Shown here piece by piece: positions 36,587 to 47,578 of a DNA stretch of 64,000 nucleotides; the stretch's first letter is position 1, and each line of letters starts with the position of its first letter. The position numbers and the translations under genes are program-made. Below the pieces are notes generated by a model, which saw only the letters and a program-made list of their open reading frames with translations, did no database searches and was not told the origin of the DNA. Location of the stretch: positions 7,997,070 to 8,061,069 of the forward strand of contig NC_064038.1 in the NCBI RefSeq assembly GCF_932526225.1, in the 5' to 3' direction. The stretch is from Nematostella vectensis. Taxonomy: Eukaryota > Cnidaria > Anthozoa > Actiniaria > Edwardsiidae.

Positions 36587-39225
36587 TCATGAAGACTTTG
36601 TTGCATCATGGCTTGGCTCTGGAGCAGAATGGTCTTGTGCAGCTGATAGGTCAGGTTGAGCGTCTCGCAAATGTACCCGATTTCTGCGATACGTCCTGCC
36701 ATTGACTTGTACATCGTAACTGCGTGGCGTTGTTGCCATGGAAACCACTGTCCCTGCCTTCCAATTGCTATGAGCCTGTTGTGGATGTACCTTCACTCTT
36801 ACTGGTTGACCAACAACAAGACTAGGCAGTGACTTCGCTGTGCGATCATGATAGTGTTTGGCCTGCTTGCGCTTTTGGATGATCTGTTCTGTCACCGCTG
36901 CCTGCACTTCGGGCTTGTACAGGGCCTGGCTGCAAGGCAACATAGACCTGGTTCGGCGGGACATAAGTCGTTGTGCCGGTGAGCTGGATGTTCCTGGAGT
37001 TGGTGAGTTTCTCCATTCCAATAGTGACTTCCACAGGTCTGAGCCGTCTTTCTTCGCCTTGATGATGATTCTCTTCATAATCTTCACTGCCGACTCCACC
37101 TTCCTGTTAGACTTGTGGTGATGAGGACTTACAGTTACGTGATATATTTCCCAGGCCTTGGTGAACTCTCAGAATTCCTGTGAACTGTAGTTGGTTCCAT
37201 TGTCTGATATAAGATCTGCTGGTGTCCCGTGGGTTGCAAATATCGGTTTCATCTGCTGGATAAGAGTTTTAGATGATGACATGTCTGAAAGCTGAACTAG
37301 TTCTATGTAGTCAGAGTACAGATCTACTAGGACCAAGTAGTGTTCGCCTTGCACTTCCAGGCAATCACTGGCAACTGCTTGCCATGGTAGCTGAGGTATG
37401 GGATGTGTCATTATTGGCTCTTTCTGCTGTGCTGGTTGCATTTCTTGACAGGTGGAGCATCGCTGTACTGCTTCTGTAAGATCAGCTGACATGCCTGGCC
37501 AATACATGATGTCTCTAGCTGTATTTGTAGTGTACTGGATACCTAGGTGTGACGCATGTGCTCGTGTTGTCATCTCGGTTCTCATTGTTGTAGGAATGAC
37601 GATCCTGGTTCTCCTGAAGGCAAGTCCGTTCTGAGTTGATAGTTCATAACTGTATGGCCAGTATTCACGAATACAAGTGGGAACTTCAGCTTTGTTGTCT
37701 GGCTAACCTTGCTTGGTGACTGTCATCAAGGTTTGGAGTGAAGAATCTTTCGCTGTCTCTCGTCTGATGTTGTCAAGCCGTTCGTCAGTCACAAACAGGG
37801 ACTCCTGCATGTCGATATCTTCTATTTCTTCTCGTATCTTCTCTTCTTCACTTATCTGGAATATCTGATAGGCTGGTGTGTCTGGACGTGCATGGTCGAG
37901 CGGTAGTGATGCGCGGGATAGGGTATCACTGAGATACATCGTAGGCCCAGGCTTGTACTCTACAGCAAGCGAGAATTTCTGTAGACGTAGTCACATTCGC
38001 TGCAGACGCTTGAGGCAGGTAAGGATGGGCTTCTTGAAGATCGTGACGAGGGGCTTGTGACCTGTAAGATTGCTAAGCAATGAGACGCTGGACGCCTGCA
38101 ATATCAACAGGCTGCGGCGTCTCACAGATGGCTTTCACTTTTTCTGGATTCCGTCTGCGCTAAGGACATGTCCTAAGTAGGTGACCCTGTCCAACTTGAA
38201 TTTTGAGCTTCTTTGGGTTGAGTTTCAGGTTGTGTTCTCTGCATCTATCCAGTAGGTCTTTGAGAGCTGCATCATGACATGCCATTGCTTCTTCTTCTGT
38301 TCCACCCGTCCCATAGATGATGATGTCATCATGGACTGCTGCGATGTTTGGAAGGCCTTCAATACATTCATTGATTCTGCGCTGGAACTCTTCTGGGGCG
38401 GACTTGATCCCGAATGGCATTCGCAACCACCTGTAACGGCCATAAGGTGTCCAGAATGTTGTGAGGTAGCTTGATGGCTCGTCCAAGACAACTTGCAGAA
38501 ATCCATCTTTTGCATCGACTACTGAGAATACCTTGGCATTGTTCAGTTTGGGTGACACTTCGTCAATAGTTGGAGTTGGATAATGTTTTCTAATTATGGC
38601 CTTGTTCAACTCCGATGGGTTTAGGCATACTCGTAGCTTGTTTGGCTGTCGGACTACCACCATGCTATTTATCCATGGCGTTGGGGTAGTTACTTTAGCG
38701 ATTACTCCCATTTCCTCAAGATCCTCGATCTTCTTCTTCAATTCATCCTGTACTGGGATAGGGACACGCCTGGGATTGTTCTGCTTGGGTTTCACAATTA
38801 GATCTGTTTCTATGTGGTATGTACCCGGCAGCCTTCCAAGTCCACTGAAGACATCCTTGTAGTCATGTAAGACATGCTGTTTTGTAAGGGGTTCTTTTGG
38901 ACCTGGCTCGATTTGGTGGACACATTCTTCATTGAATTCAAGAAGCTCTTAAGCTTCGCAGGCTCTGCCTGAGAGTAATGACGTTGGTGCCTCTTTGATT
39001 ATCTGGAAGTGAACCTTTCTTGTGATCCCATTTGCTGTGCAGTGAAGCTTGACTTGCCCCATGGGTTTGATGGTTGACTGATTGTAGGCTCGCAGCCCAG
39101 TTTTGGACTGCTCGGGTTGCTTCTTGGTCAGCTTATTGTAGTCGTTAAGAGATAGTGTGCTGCATGTTGCTCCGGTATCAAGCTAAAATTTGATTGACTG
39201 CCTGGCCGTCTCATCTCCTGTCACA
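36587..39225 (-). pseudogene. Ty3/gypsy pol remnant: protease, RT, RNase H part, integrase
   Basis: In transcript order: the protease motif LDTGATCSTL just below 39180, directly preceded by an in-frame TAG; a TAA near 38950; reverse transcriptase 38795-38160 with KVFSVVDAKDGF, RYRWLRMPFGI and the active-site box VHDDII (usual form Y/A-x-DD); then a shortened RNase H region with a frame change near 38160 and another stop near 37985. The integrase at 37585-37169 has a His/Cys zinc region (HASHLGI, CSTCQ) and the Asp boxes ASDCLEV and SDNGTNY, and continues in another frame at 37099-36587. The layout PR-RT-RH-IN is Ty3/gypsy. Several frameshifts and stops make it inactive. Confidence 0.9.
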
Positions 39226-39331
39226 GCTAACACTTGTGCAAAATACTGCCTTTTCTTCTGGTTTGACTGAATGGTATACAGGCTGTCATTGCTGGAGAAT
39301 TCATCATCATCGTCACTGCATGAGCTCTCTT

Positions 39332-40139
39332 CTAGTTGGTGTACGTTTTGTTTACCTCTTCTAGCCTGCTTGCCTGGCTTCTGTTGAGGCTGGCTCGCCT
39401 TATGATCTTGACGAGTGGATAGCAAACTCTAGCGAAGTGATTCTTCTTGTTGCATTTACTGCAGACCTGCCCAAATGCTTTGCATTTTCCAGCGGCATGG
39501 CTGTCACCACAGTACTTGCATTCTGTGATCTGCCTCTGCTTTGATTTGGACTTGTTTTGCTTCGTATAGTGGACAGTCTCAGTTGGCTCCATTTTCTGAA
39601 GCTGTCTAACTGCCATTTCACTTGTGCGACAAATGTTTATTGCTTTGTCCAGGTCTAGTTTTTTTTTCTCTTAGAAGGCGTTCTCGGGTGTCACTGTTGT
39701 TAACCCCAAATACAATCCGGTCCCATAACATTTCATTCTCAAGAGTACTGTACTTGTATGTGGCAATGCGGTCTCTGAGTCTGTTCAAGAAACGGTCAAA
39801 GCTTTCACTAGGCTCTTGGACGGTGCAAAAGTACAAGTACCTCTCATATATAATGTTCCTCTTAGACTGGAATTCATCACCTAATTTCTCCAGAATAGAT
39901 GTGGGAGACTTTCATTCATCATCGGTGAGGGGCAAATTCTTGTAAATTCTATAGCAATCTTTAACCATGACTGTCAAGAGAGTTGCTACCACGATTGCAT
40001 CCGATTTCTTGTTTAATTCCGTCGCGATAATATAGTTTTCCCAGCTGTCTTTGAATATTTCCCAGTTGATGGCCATATCTCCCTGCATTTCGAGGGGTTG
40101 AGGCGTTGGAAGCGACTTTGCCATGTTGAGAAGATCCAA
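39332..40139 (-). pseudogene. Ty3/gypsy gag remnant
   Basis: Fragments in three frames form a Gag: 40139-39912 (start MDLLNMAKSLP or the inner MAKSLP) ends at an in-frame stop; 39836-39618 holds the capsid-type block LENEMLWDRIVFGV and RERLLREKK; and 39616-39332 carries two CCHC zinc knuckles, CKYCGDSHAAGKC and CSKCNKKNHFARVC, at about 39520-39422. Gag packages the element RNA. At least two frame changes break it. Confidence 0.88.
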
Positions 40140-40327
40140 TGCGATCTGTAAAATCCAAGATGGCGGCTATATGTAGTCGGCAAATGTGCCGAAATGATTG
40201 CCAAAATCACTTTACAGATGCAAATAAATGCCCGTTGCATATGAACTGAACACTTATCTCAGTATTCTTGCCCTCTTGGCTTGCTGGGAGGCCTTTTTTG
40301 GTGTGCAAAATCCCGCTTCTTACACCA

Positions 40328-40413
40328 TGTTTTATTCGTGTTCAATTTACTACTAGCTAAGCCATGCTGTGCACGTCCTGGTAACTAGCAAATTCAACAG
40401 GTATACCATAACA
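40328..40413 (-). repeat. LTR (5' end of the element)
   Basis: 86 bp, TG...CA on the plus strand. It is followed by CTTGG and then directly by the 34-bp minisatellite. Confidence 0.93.
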
Positions 40414-40670
40414 CTTGGTATGTCTAACGATGGTAAGATGCCGTGCTCTTGGTATATTTTACGATCCAAAGATGCCGTGTTCTTGGTATGTTTAACGAAG
40501 GTAAGATGCCGTGTTCTTGTTATGTTTAACGATGGTAAGATGCCGTGTTCTTGGTATTTCTAACGATGTTATTAAGACGCCGTGTTTTTGGCATTTCTAA
40601 CGATGGTAAGATGCCGTGTTATTGGCATTTCTTACAATGGAAAGATGCCATTTACTTGGTATACCATCTT
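40414..40670. repeat. 34-bp minisatellite, right copy, right part
   Basis: Degenerate GATGGTAAGATGCCGTGTTC + TTGGTATGTTTAAC units continue to the right of the LTR element. Together with 36117-36238 they are far fewer than the roughly 28 of the left copy. Confidence 0.9.
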
Positions 40671-41630
40671 ACCATTGTAAGATAGAACAGAACAAGGCAC
40701 ACGCCAAAAATAACCTGTCATCTGTCTTCCCCGTGCCTCGATAACATATAAGACCGCCACAAAACCATGAAGGATAAAATATACCAGATAATAAATACCA
40801 GACAAAGCGGAAGACTGTCCGTCTTTTACAAAAACTTGACCAGACATCATCGGAGATGTGTTTGCATTATTCAGAACTTCTATTTATTTTCTACCTTTCT
40901 CGTCAGCCTCCTGATGCCAAGTTGGCTCCCACCCATCCTAACTGGATAGGGGCTTGGTGGCTAGGCCCGTTAGCCGCCGGACTCGGAGTGATGGTCTGCG
41001 GTGTCATCATACTCGGCTTCCCCCGTCACCTCCCCGGAGCTTACGCAGTCCGCAAGGAAGCCCTCAGGAGCGGCGAGATGAAGAAAGATGATAGTCACCT
41101 AAAGGGGAATATCAGAGATATCCTACCCGCCACTAAAAACCTCTTGATGAATAGAACCTACATTTTCCAGAATTTGGCCAAAACATTTGGGTATAATTTA
41201 TTTTTCTCTAATACATTAATACCATTTATAAAATAATCAAACAGCCAAGTAATAGAGGCAGGCAGGTCCGGGTGGACGGATGGAAGGTCAGGCCGATATC
41301 TTGCAAGGGTAAAGGCATAACGAAGTGTCTCATGCTTCGATTTCAGTTCTCTGGCTGGGTTTGGACTGTTCCCATTCATGTACAAGGTGATAAGTGAACG
41401 CTATGGCGCCGGCTCACTTCTGACAGGTGTCGTGATCGCCGTTCTGCTAGTTCCCTCTGTATCACTCGGGCTGCTGATTGGTAAGTAGGAACTTCATGTA
41501 TACACCTGTATACCTATTTCGGAAAACGTCGATATAATATTTTCCACTAGCTCTCAGCCAAAATAATATAGCCGTTGTTCATGTCCTCCATATTCGTTGT
41601 TGTGCGACCTCGGCGAAGACAAAATCCGTG

Positions 41631-41789
41631 TCTCGTTTGGGAATAGCGCGTAGTCAATCAACCGTCAAAACCAATCGATAGCTTTCATGTTTTCACTGTC
41701 GCTTCATAAACCATTTGACAACACACGGCAAGGGATCGAATTAATTGGTCACGATGGTATGATTGACTACGCGCTATTCCCAGACGAGA
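41631..41789. mobile_element. 159-bp MITE in OATP intron 5
   Basis: TCTCGTTTGGGAATAGCGCG + TAGTCAATCA is inverted at 41760-41789 with one difference. A diverged counterpart exists in the left arm at about 12548-12680, so this insertion predates the duplication. Confidence 0.8.
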
Positions 41790-42550
41790 AATAGACTTGA
41801 ATTCTTGGCCGTAGAGCGACATGACGAGGCTGATTAGCCCCCCTAAGTGTTCATGAAATCAAAGCCCTTGGTATTGCCTTATTACGCGACATTCCGTTAA
41901 TGGCGTTTAATGTGTTTAAGCAATCATTCAAGAACTAGGCAAAGTCTCGCAGCACACAGGCGCAAGATATAGAATATAGTGATGTAATGTGTCTTATCCG
42001 AGCTTTTCTGTTTTGAACCAATCAAAAGAAGAAAGAACAATGGTTTTTGCTTGACATAATTGTCACAAGGTTCCCCACGTTAGACTTGTCTAATAAGCCA
42101 TTTTACACAAACTAATAAATCCTAAAACTCAAATATTCAAAAACATTAGGCAGCATTTAGTGTTAAGTGTAACTTATGTTGTAATTTTTTGTTTTGACCA
42201 ATCAAATTTCGAATATTAACAAAGGCATTTTTGACATACAAGCGTGCATATGCCCTAAGGTTGCCTAGTTCTTACACGGAGCATTACTTAAAGGAGCTAC
42301 ATCGACATGCGCTTTCTTGATGGACGTTCATGATAGCGGGGTTTATATACACCTATGGTATTGGGTTTGGTCACGTGGCTGTCCGTTAACGAGGTTTTGA
42401 TATGTGCAGGGAGTTACCTCGTCAGGCGACTCCGGATTCGTCGCTCATGTCACCGGGCGGCGAGACTCGCGTTTTTCCTTCAAATTTTGGGGATCTGGGG
42501 AGCACTGAGCATGCTAATACCCGGATGTCCATGTTCAAACTACGCAGGCG

Positions 42551-42870
42551 TGGACGTGGCTTATGGCAACAGGTGAGATTCGGGTTACCTGTGGACATGG
42601 CCTATTGCAACATGTTAGATTCGGGTTACCTGTTGACGTGCCTTATGCAATCAGGTGAGATTTGGGTTGCCTGTGGAGGTGCCTTGCACAATCAGGTGAG
42701 GTTTGGGTTACCTGTGTACGCAGCTTATTGCAACAGGTGAGATTCGGGTTACCTGTGGACATGGCCTATTGCAACATGTTAGATTCGGGTTACCTGTTGA
42801 CGTGCTTAATGCCATCAGGTAAGATTCGGGTTACCTGTGGACGTGGCTTATGCCATCAGGTGAGATAACG
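42551..42870 (+). repeat. 41-bp repeat carrying the exon 6 splice donor, about 8 units
   Basis: AGGTGAGATTCGGGTTACCT + GTGGACATGGCCTATTGCAAC recurs at exact 41-bp steps (42571, 42612, 42653, 42694, 42735, 42776, 42817, 42858). Six of the eight keep a GTGAG or GTAAG donor; two have GTTAG. The first is the exon 6 donor. Reading past it meets TGA at once in the OATP frame. Confidence 0.92.
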
Positions 42871-44284
42871 TCCTACAGGTACAAATCAAAATTAACCGAC
42901 TTGAATCGGGCTCAAAACCTGGTACTCTGGCTCGAGAAGCGAATCCCGTATCACTGAGCAATCACGAGATTCTCTCATTGGCAGCTCTAGACCCCAAATC
43001 ACATTGTGTGAAGAATGAAAGGATATAAAACTTTCAAGGGAAAATTTCCACTATCATCATATTTGATCTCTGAAATGGGTAGGGAAAATTATTCTTCACT
43101 AGTTTTTGTGATCGAAATAAAGGATATTTTTTACCTTGTGTTTCCTCTTACAGATCTTCCCAGAAAATCGCACTTGGTAATCCCTGTAACGTGGGTTGCC
43201 TGTGTTCTGCGGCGCAGTACAGCCCTGTGAATGGTGGGGAAGGGGTGACATTCTTCTCTCCGTGCTACGCAGGATGTCCACCGCAGAAACCAACAAAGGT
43301 TCCATGTTATATGATGTTTATAAAAAGTATTTTCAATTATTCATAATCATTGAAATTCTCGTCCTTTTAATGAAGAGAATGATGATGCTCATGTAAGTGG
43401 ACTTTAAAAGCATACTAGCATACACACATTGGCACCAGTGACGCTAGCACTGTGTATTACCCATGCAGTTCGGCAACCATGGACAGCTGTTTCGTCCTTG
43501 TTAGGACTCATCAGCATGGCATAGCCGGTTTGCCTCAGTTAAACTTCATCGGCAATGAACTGCCGACGAACTGTTGTTATTGTTTTTGATGATGGCGACG
43601 TTGATGATGGTGATGATGATGACGGTGATAATAATGGTGATGATGATGATAATTATTTTCTTTTATGCTATGCCAGCATACATGATGGTGTTGATGATGA
43701 TGATGATAACGATAGTTATTTGCTCTTAAAGGAGGGCTATTCCAACTGCTCTTGCAATCACCCACAAGTTAGTGCTCCTGACCTGTTCAACACGACCGGT
43801 CACCTGTCGCCTGGGATTTACCGAGAACACTGCTCGAAAAAAATATCTTATGTTCTATGCTGGTGCATGCATTGTCTCCATCGTTTTGGCTTTCTCCAAC
43901 CAGATTCCAAGCAAACTTGTCTCGCTCAGGTATACTCATGTTTTTTCAGCAAGCTATGCCGCAAATGTGCGACATTTTAAAGGTTTTGAAAGCAAAAGGA
44001 CAATGGAGAAATAATTCAGTAGGGAACCTTGTAACTTTTCCTCTCCAGTCTATAATCCGAGACAAGTTGGCCTGTCTGAACTCAAACGGGATGCAGGGGG
44101 CGACGTAAGGGGAGGGGCAGCCCCCCCCCCCAAACACACTTTTTTGAGCGGATGTTTCTTTATATATGAACCAACAGGTTTCAAGCGGTACATATGCAAC
44201 CGACAACTAATTTGTTGAACAGTTGTTGACTAGGTTATCCCCCAGGTTCTTATATATAACGCTTAAGAATTTGATACCACCAGC

Positions 44285-44791
44285 CGCCCCTCCTCCTGAA
44301 CCTACCAACTACCCCTCCCCCTGAAACCACTACCCACCCCTCCCCCTGAAACCACTACCCACCCCTCCCCCTGAAACCACTACCCACCCCTCCCCCTGAA
44401 ACCACTAACCACCCCTCCCCCTGAAACCACTACCCACCCCTCCCCCTGAAACCACTACCCACCCCTCCCCCTGAAACCACTACCCACCCCTCCCCCTGAA
44501 ACCACTACCCACCCCTCCCCCTGAAACCACTACCCACCCCTCCCCCTGAAACCACTACCCACCCCTCCCCCTGAAACCACTACCCACCCCTCCCCCTGAA
44601 ACCACTACCCACCCCTCCCCCTGAAACCACTACCCACCCCTCCCCCTGAAACCACTACCCACCCCTCCCCCTGAAACCACTACCCACCCCTCCCCCTGAA
44701 ACCACTACCCACCCCTCCCCCTGAAACCACTACCCACCCCTCCCCCTGAAACCACTAACCACCCCTCCCCCTGAAACCACTACCCACCCCC
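44285..44791. repeat. 25-bp minisatellite, about 20 copies
   Basis: The unit ACCACTACCCACCCCTCCCC + CTGAA is nearly perfect (rare CTAACC variants). It lies in intron 8 of the right OATP copy and is absent from the left copy. The strand is pyrimidine-rich and directly abuts a truncated family 1 MITE. Confidence 0.95.
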
Positions 44792-44796
44792 ACCCA

Positions 44797-45011
44797 CCGG
44801 AAATCTCAACCGTTAAAAGACAAAGGAATCTATTAGAATTCGAGATATCTAATAGGCCAGCCGCTCTAGATTATCAATCACACCCTCAAAGAAACTTCCC
44901 ATAGACACACTGCTTTCAATATTTTGAAATATTCTTCGCGTTTTCGGTTAAAAATAATCGGAGATTGTTACGTAATCGACCGGAAGTAAGCTGGGGACAA
45001 TGCTGCTTTAA
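44797..45011. mobile_element. MITE, family 1 copy C, left end missing
   Basis: The interior and right end (CGGAAGTAAGCTGGGGACAA + TGCTGCTTTAA) match copies A and B. The left terminus is replaced by the 25-bp array, which breaks into it at CCACCGGAAATCTCAACC. Confidence 0.85.
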
Positions 45012-45087
45012 TCCCCAAGGGGCCCGGGCGCCACGGTCTGTCGCGACGGCTTTTTTACCAAGTCCGTTCCTTACTGTTCCGCAGTGG

Positions 45088-45148
45088 GTTATTTTTCTCG
45101 CGAGTGAAACGTTAGAGGGAAGTACCCCTGGGTTTCCGAGGATGGGCT
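45088..45148. mobile_element. half copy of the CATCCTCGG MITE
   Basis: TTTTTCTCGCGAGTGAAACG + TTAGAG and the right end TGGGTTTCCGAGGATG match 18118-18205. The left inverted end is missing. Confidence 0.8.
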
Positions 45149-45231
45149 TCAGATTGTCAAGTTCAATTTGGCTTTGCTCTTGCGAAAGTTTGGGGAGTTG
45201 CCCGTGTCAAATTGCCCAATTGCTTCTACTT

Positions 45232-45312
45232 CTAATGTCCGTACCTGATGCGCACAGCGCTTACGGCCTTGGACTGCAGTTTGTATTTACGCGGACTCTT
45301 GAGACTCCCCTG
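45232..45312 (+). repeat. partial duplicate of OATP exon 9
   Basis: TGTCCGTACCTGATGCGCAC + AGCGCTTACGGCCTTGG...GCGGACTCTTGAG repeats the first 70 bp or so of exon 9 about 119 bp upstream of it. The acceptor TTAG is changed to CTAAT, so it is unlikely to be spliced in. Confidence 0.88.
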
Positions 45313-45995
45313 CCAAAACAATGCATAACGCCCTAATTGCTGCAACTCCTTAGGTCCGTACCTGATGACTTCCGCGCTTACGGCCTTGGATTGCAGTTTG
45401 TATTTATGCGGACTCTTGGAGCGTTGCCCGGTCCGGTCATTGTCGGCACGATAATCGGCCACACGTGCACCCTGTGGAAAACCAAGTGCGGCAAGCCGGC
45501 GAACTGCCTCAACTACGACTACGAGAGACTCGGTTGGATCATCGCTGCATACAACATGCCTGCAAATGGTGAGCTACTCCTTTCCTTTGATATATAGAAC
45601 AGAGAAACTTTAAAAAAGCGAAACTTAAAACTCGTCTGCCATTACTCTGCAGTTTGAAAATCTTGGTTCTAAATCGCTGAAATCTTTTCTTTTTATTTGA
45701 GTGACAATTACATTAAACTGACACAGTTTCATAATTCTGTTTTTCAGTTCTGTCTCTGTTTTGTTTCTTTCTGTCCTACTACTTCAGCAAGGGCCGGATC
45801 ACCGGAGACAGCACACTGCCCGAATCACGCGCGGGCGCAGAAGAAATCAAAGTAGATAAAGGAGAAAATGTTCAAATGTCAAAGATGAAAAAGGATGGTA
45901 TTGATAATGTCGCCCTGGAAACAGATCTTAACGAAAGTAATACAAAATTGTAATTCAATTAAACGCAACTAACGCGGACTATAAAAGGGACGTGT

Positions 45996-46260
45996 GTTAC
46001 ACCACAAAATGTAATAACCACCCAAAATGTAATAGTAACCCAAAATGTAATAACTTTCAACGCAAAATGTAATAGTAGCCCGAAATGTAATATAACTTTT
46101 GAAGCAAAATGTAATAACACCAGGAACCCGAATGTAATAACATTTGACGCAAAATGTAATACGCTAAAGTAACCCGAAATGTAATAACTTTTACGCAAAA
46201 TGTAATATCTTTTCAAGTAACCCAAAATAAAATAACTTTCCACGCAAAATATAAAATATG
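45996..46260. repeat. degenerate AAAATGTAATAAC repeat
   Basis: About ten loosely spaced words of the type ACGCAAAATGTAATA and ACCCGAAATGTAATAAC begin exactly where homology between the duplication arms ends. No coding content. It may be part of an old transposon. Confidence 0.75.
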
Positions 46261-47297
46261 TGCACCTCTCATTTATTACCCGATGGCGAGGGGGATGATT
46301 TGAAAGAAATTATCTTAGAAATTTAAATAATGTAAAATAACTCGGAAGAAGAAAACAGGTCTAACTTAAGTTACAAAGATTGGCAAATATACTCAGAGAA
46401 ATCTAAATCCCTGAATAGTTTGACTGTTTTGTTTGTCTGAGCGGCGTAGTCAAATTAGAAAGAAAAAACCGACGAGAGATAAAATGGCTGTGATACTGCG
46501 TTTGATTCAAATCCCGACACCAGCTTGTATAATAACAAAATAATAATATAACATATAATAATAACAACACATAGAAATACAGTAATATCTCCATCTTTAT
46601 TTCCTCACTTTTACAAAAGCTCAGATACTTCAGCTTGCTGGCTTTGATCATCACCAAAATGCATTCCCTCGCTACAAGGATAGTTTTATGAAATGTATTT
46701 TTCTTGGATTCCTTCTCAATTCACAGGAATACTCACAAAAATCAATATTATATCTAATGTCTAACTTACAGATTTCGTTTGACCATTAGGAAGATAATGA
46801 ATGTTGAGAAACCACGAAGAAGAAGCAAGTTAGAGTAAAATCGGTGATTGAAGCACGAGGTTTTCCGCTCTCGATTTTGAATGAAGTCTCGTTTTGGAAA
46901 TCTTGCAATCCTCGAAGTACTACATCCCCTTAATAAACCGCAAGTGCCTGTATCCTTGATGCTAGAATGAAATTTTCGATGGTATTTGTGCAAATAGGGT
47001 GTTTTTTTCGGGTTCAAGTCACAAAACAGCGGCAAACAACAAGATGTAAATGCCAAAGCGCGGGGGTAGGGTGAGTAAAAATGCTCACGCGCAGTGGTGG
47101 GGTGGTGGTTACTAAAATAGCGGAATCGACATGACGCGCGGGTAATACCAAAGTGTCCCTCTCTTATCTTATGCTCTCTTGATTACACCCAGAAATCCTG
47201 GGTGAAGAAGGGGTCACGTGACCGGCCGATCCCAGGGCCATTTCCCGCCGACCTAGATGACAGAAAAAGGGAGAGGGCCCTGGGGACAAGGTTGTAA

Positions 47298-47485
47298 CAG
47301 CCTCTTATCCTCTGAACTCACGCACGTACCTATGGTCTTGTATGAAATTATTCAGAGATTTGCCTGGAGCGTATGGTAAACAAATATTCAAACTCTTTAA
47401 GAATTCTGCGAATATTTTGAAGCAACTAAACCATCACCATCTTCTTATTAAAGGCTGAAAAGCTCCTTTCGACTATTCTCCCCTA
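47298..47485 (+). repeat. dispersed repeat, copy 2 (paired with 24545-24755)
   Basis: It shares AGCCTCTTATCCTCTGAA, TATTCAGAGATTTGCCT, AGCGTATGGTAAACAAA and AAAGGCTGAAAAGCTCCT with copy 1, in the same order and orientation. Confidence 0.8.
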
Positions 47486-47519
47486 TTCTCTATATTCAGG
47501 CGTGTTCCCAGGATTGGCC

Positions 47520-47578
47520 AAGGGGGGGGGGGGGGTGCATGCGCAGGGGGTGCGTGCAACCCCCCCCCCCCCCCCCCA
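47520..47578. repeat. G-tract / C-tract inverted repeat
   Basis: A run of about 13 G, then TGCATGCGCA, five G, TGCGTGCA and a run of about 18 C. The G and C runs can pair around the TGCATGCGCA / TGCGTGCA core. The exact run lengths are unsure in any assembly. Confidence 0.85.

Larger units (their letters stand above)
36239..40413 (-). mobile_element. Ty3/gypsy-type LTR retrotransposon, decayed
   Basis: A 4175-bp element in minus orientation with two 86-bp LTRs (TGTTATGG...AAAACA when read on the minus strand), four differences apart. The flanks are GTTGG and CTTGG, a 5-bp target duplication with one change. Next to the downstream (3') LTR is a purine tract, AGAAAGGGAGA, as expected for a polypurine tract. 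A TGGTGTAAGAAG stretch follows the upstream (5') LTR where the primer site should be. It sits inside the OATP intron 3 minisatellite, and the left copy has none. Confidence 0.93.
34223..45953 (+). pseudogene. OATP/SLCO transporter, right copy, frameshifted in exon 8
   Basis: Exons: 34223-34517, 35127-35381, 35809-36116, 40907-41190, 41347-41480, 42410-42572, 43154-43298, 43732-43929, 45354-45568 and 45748-45953. Every exon has the same length and borders as in the left copy, except exon 8, which is 198 rather than 197 bp. After TGCTCG there are seven A (43837-43843) where the left copy has six, which shifts the frame in the transmembrane part and removes the C-terminal domain. All other exons are open, including WIGAWWLG, the Kazal-like loop and the NTKL tail. 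Intron 3 holds an LTR retrotransposon. A single homopolymer base could also be an assembly error, in which case this would be a second working transporter. Confidence 0.85.
31470..45995. repeat. right arm of large inverted duplication
   Basis: This is the reverse-complement partner of 7885-21060. It starts near TTTGAATTTTAACAGCAATA and ends in the GGACGTG block just after the OATP stop. Private features are a 44-bp palindrome (31601-31644), a pogo/Tigger-type element, a Ty3/gypsy element in intron 3, expanded 41-bp and 25-bp arrays, and partial exon duplications in and near exons 2, 6 and 9. Confidence 0.9.

Noticed and set aside
46766-47056. 96-codon minus-strand ORF in the intergenic region
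   Set aside because: No family signature and no neighbouring exons; length is within chance for this composition.
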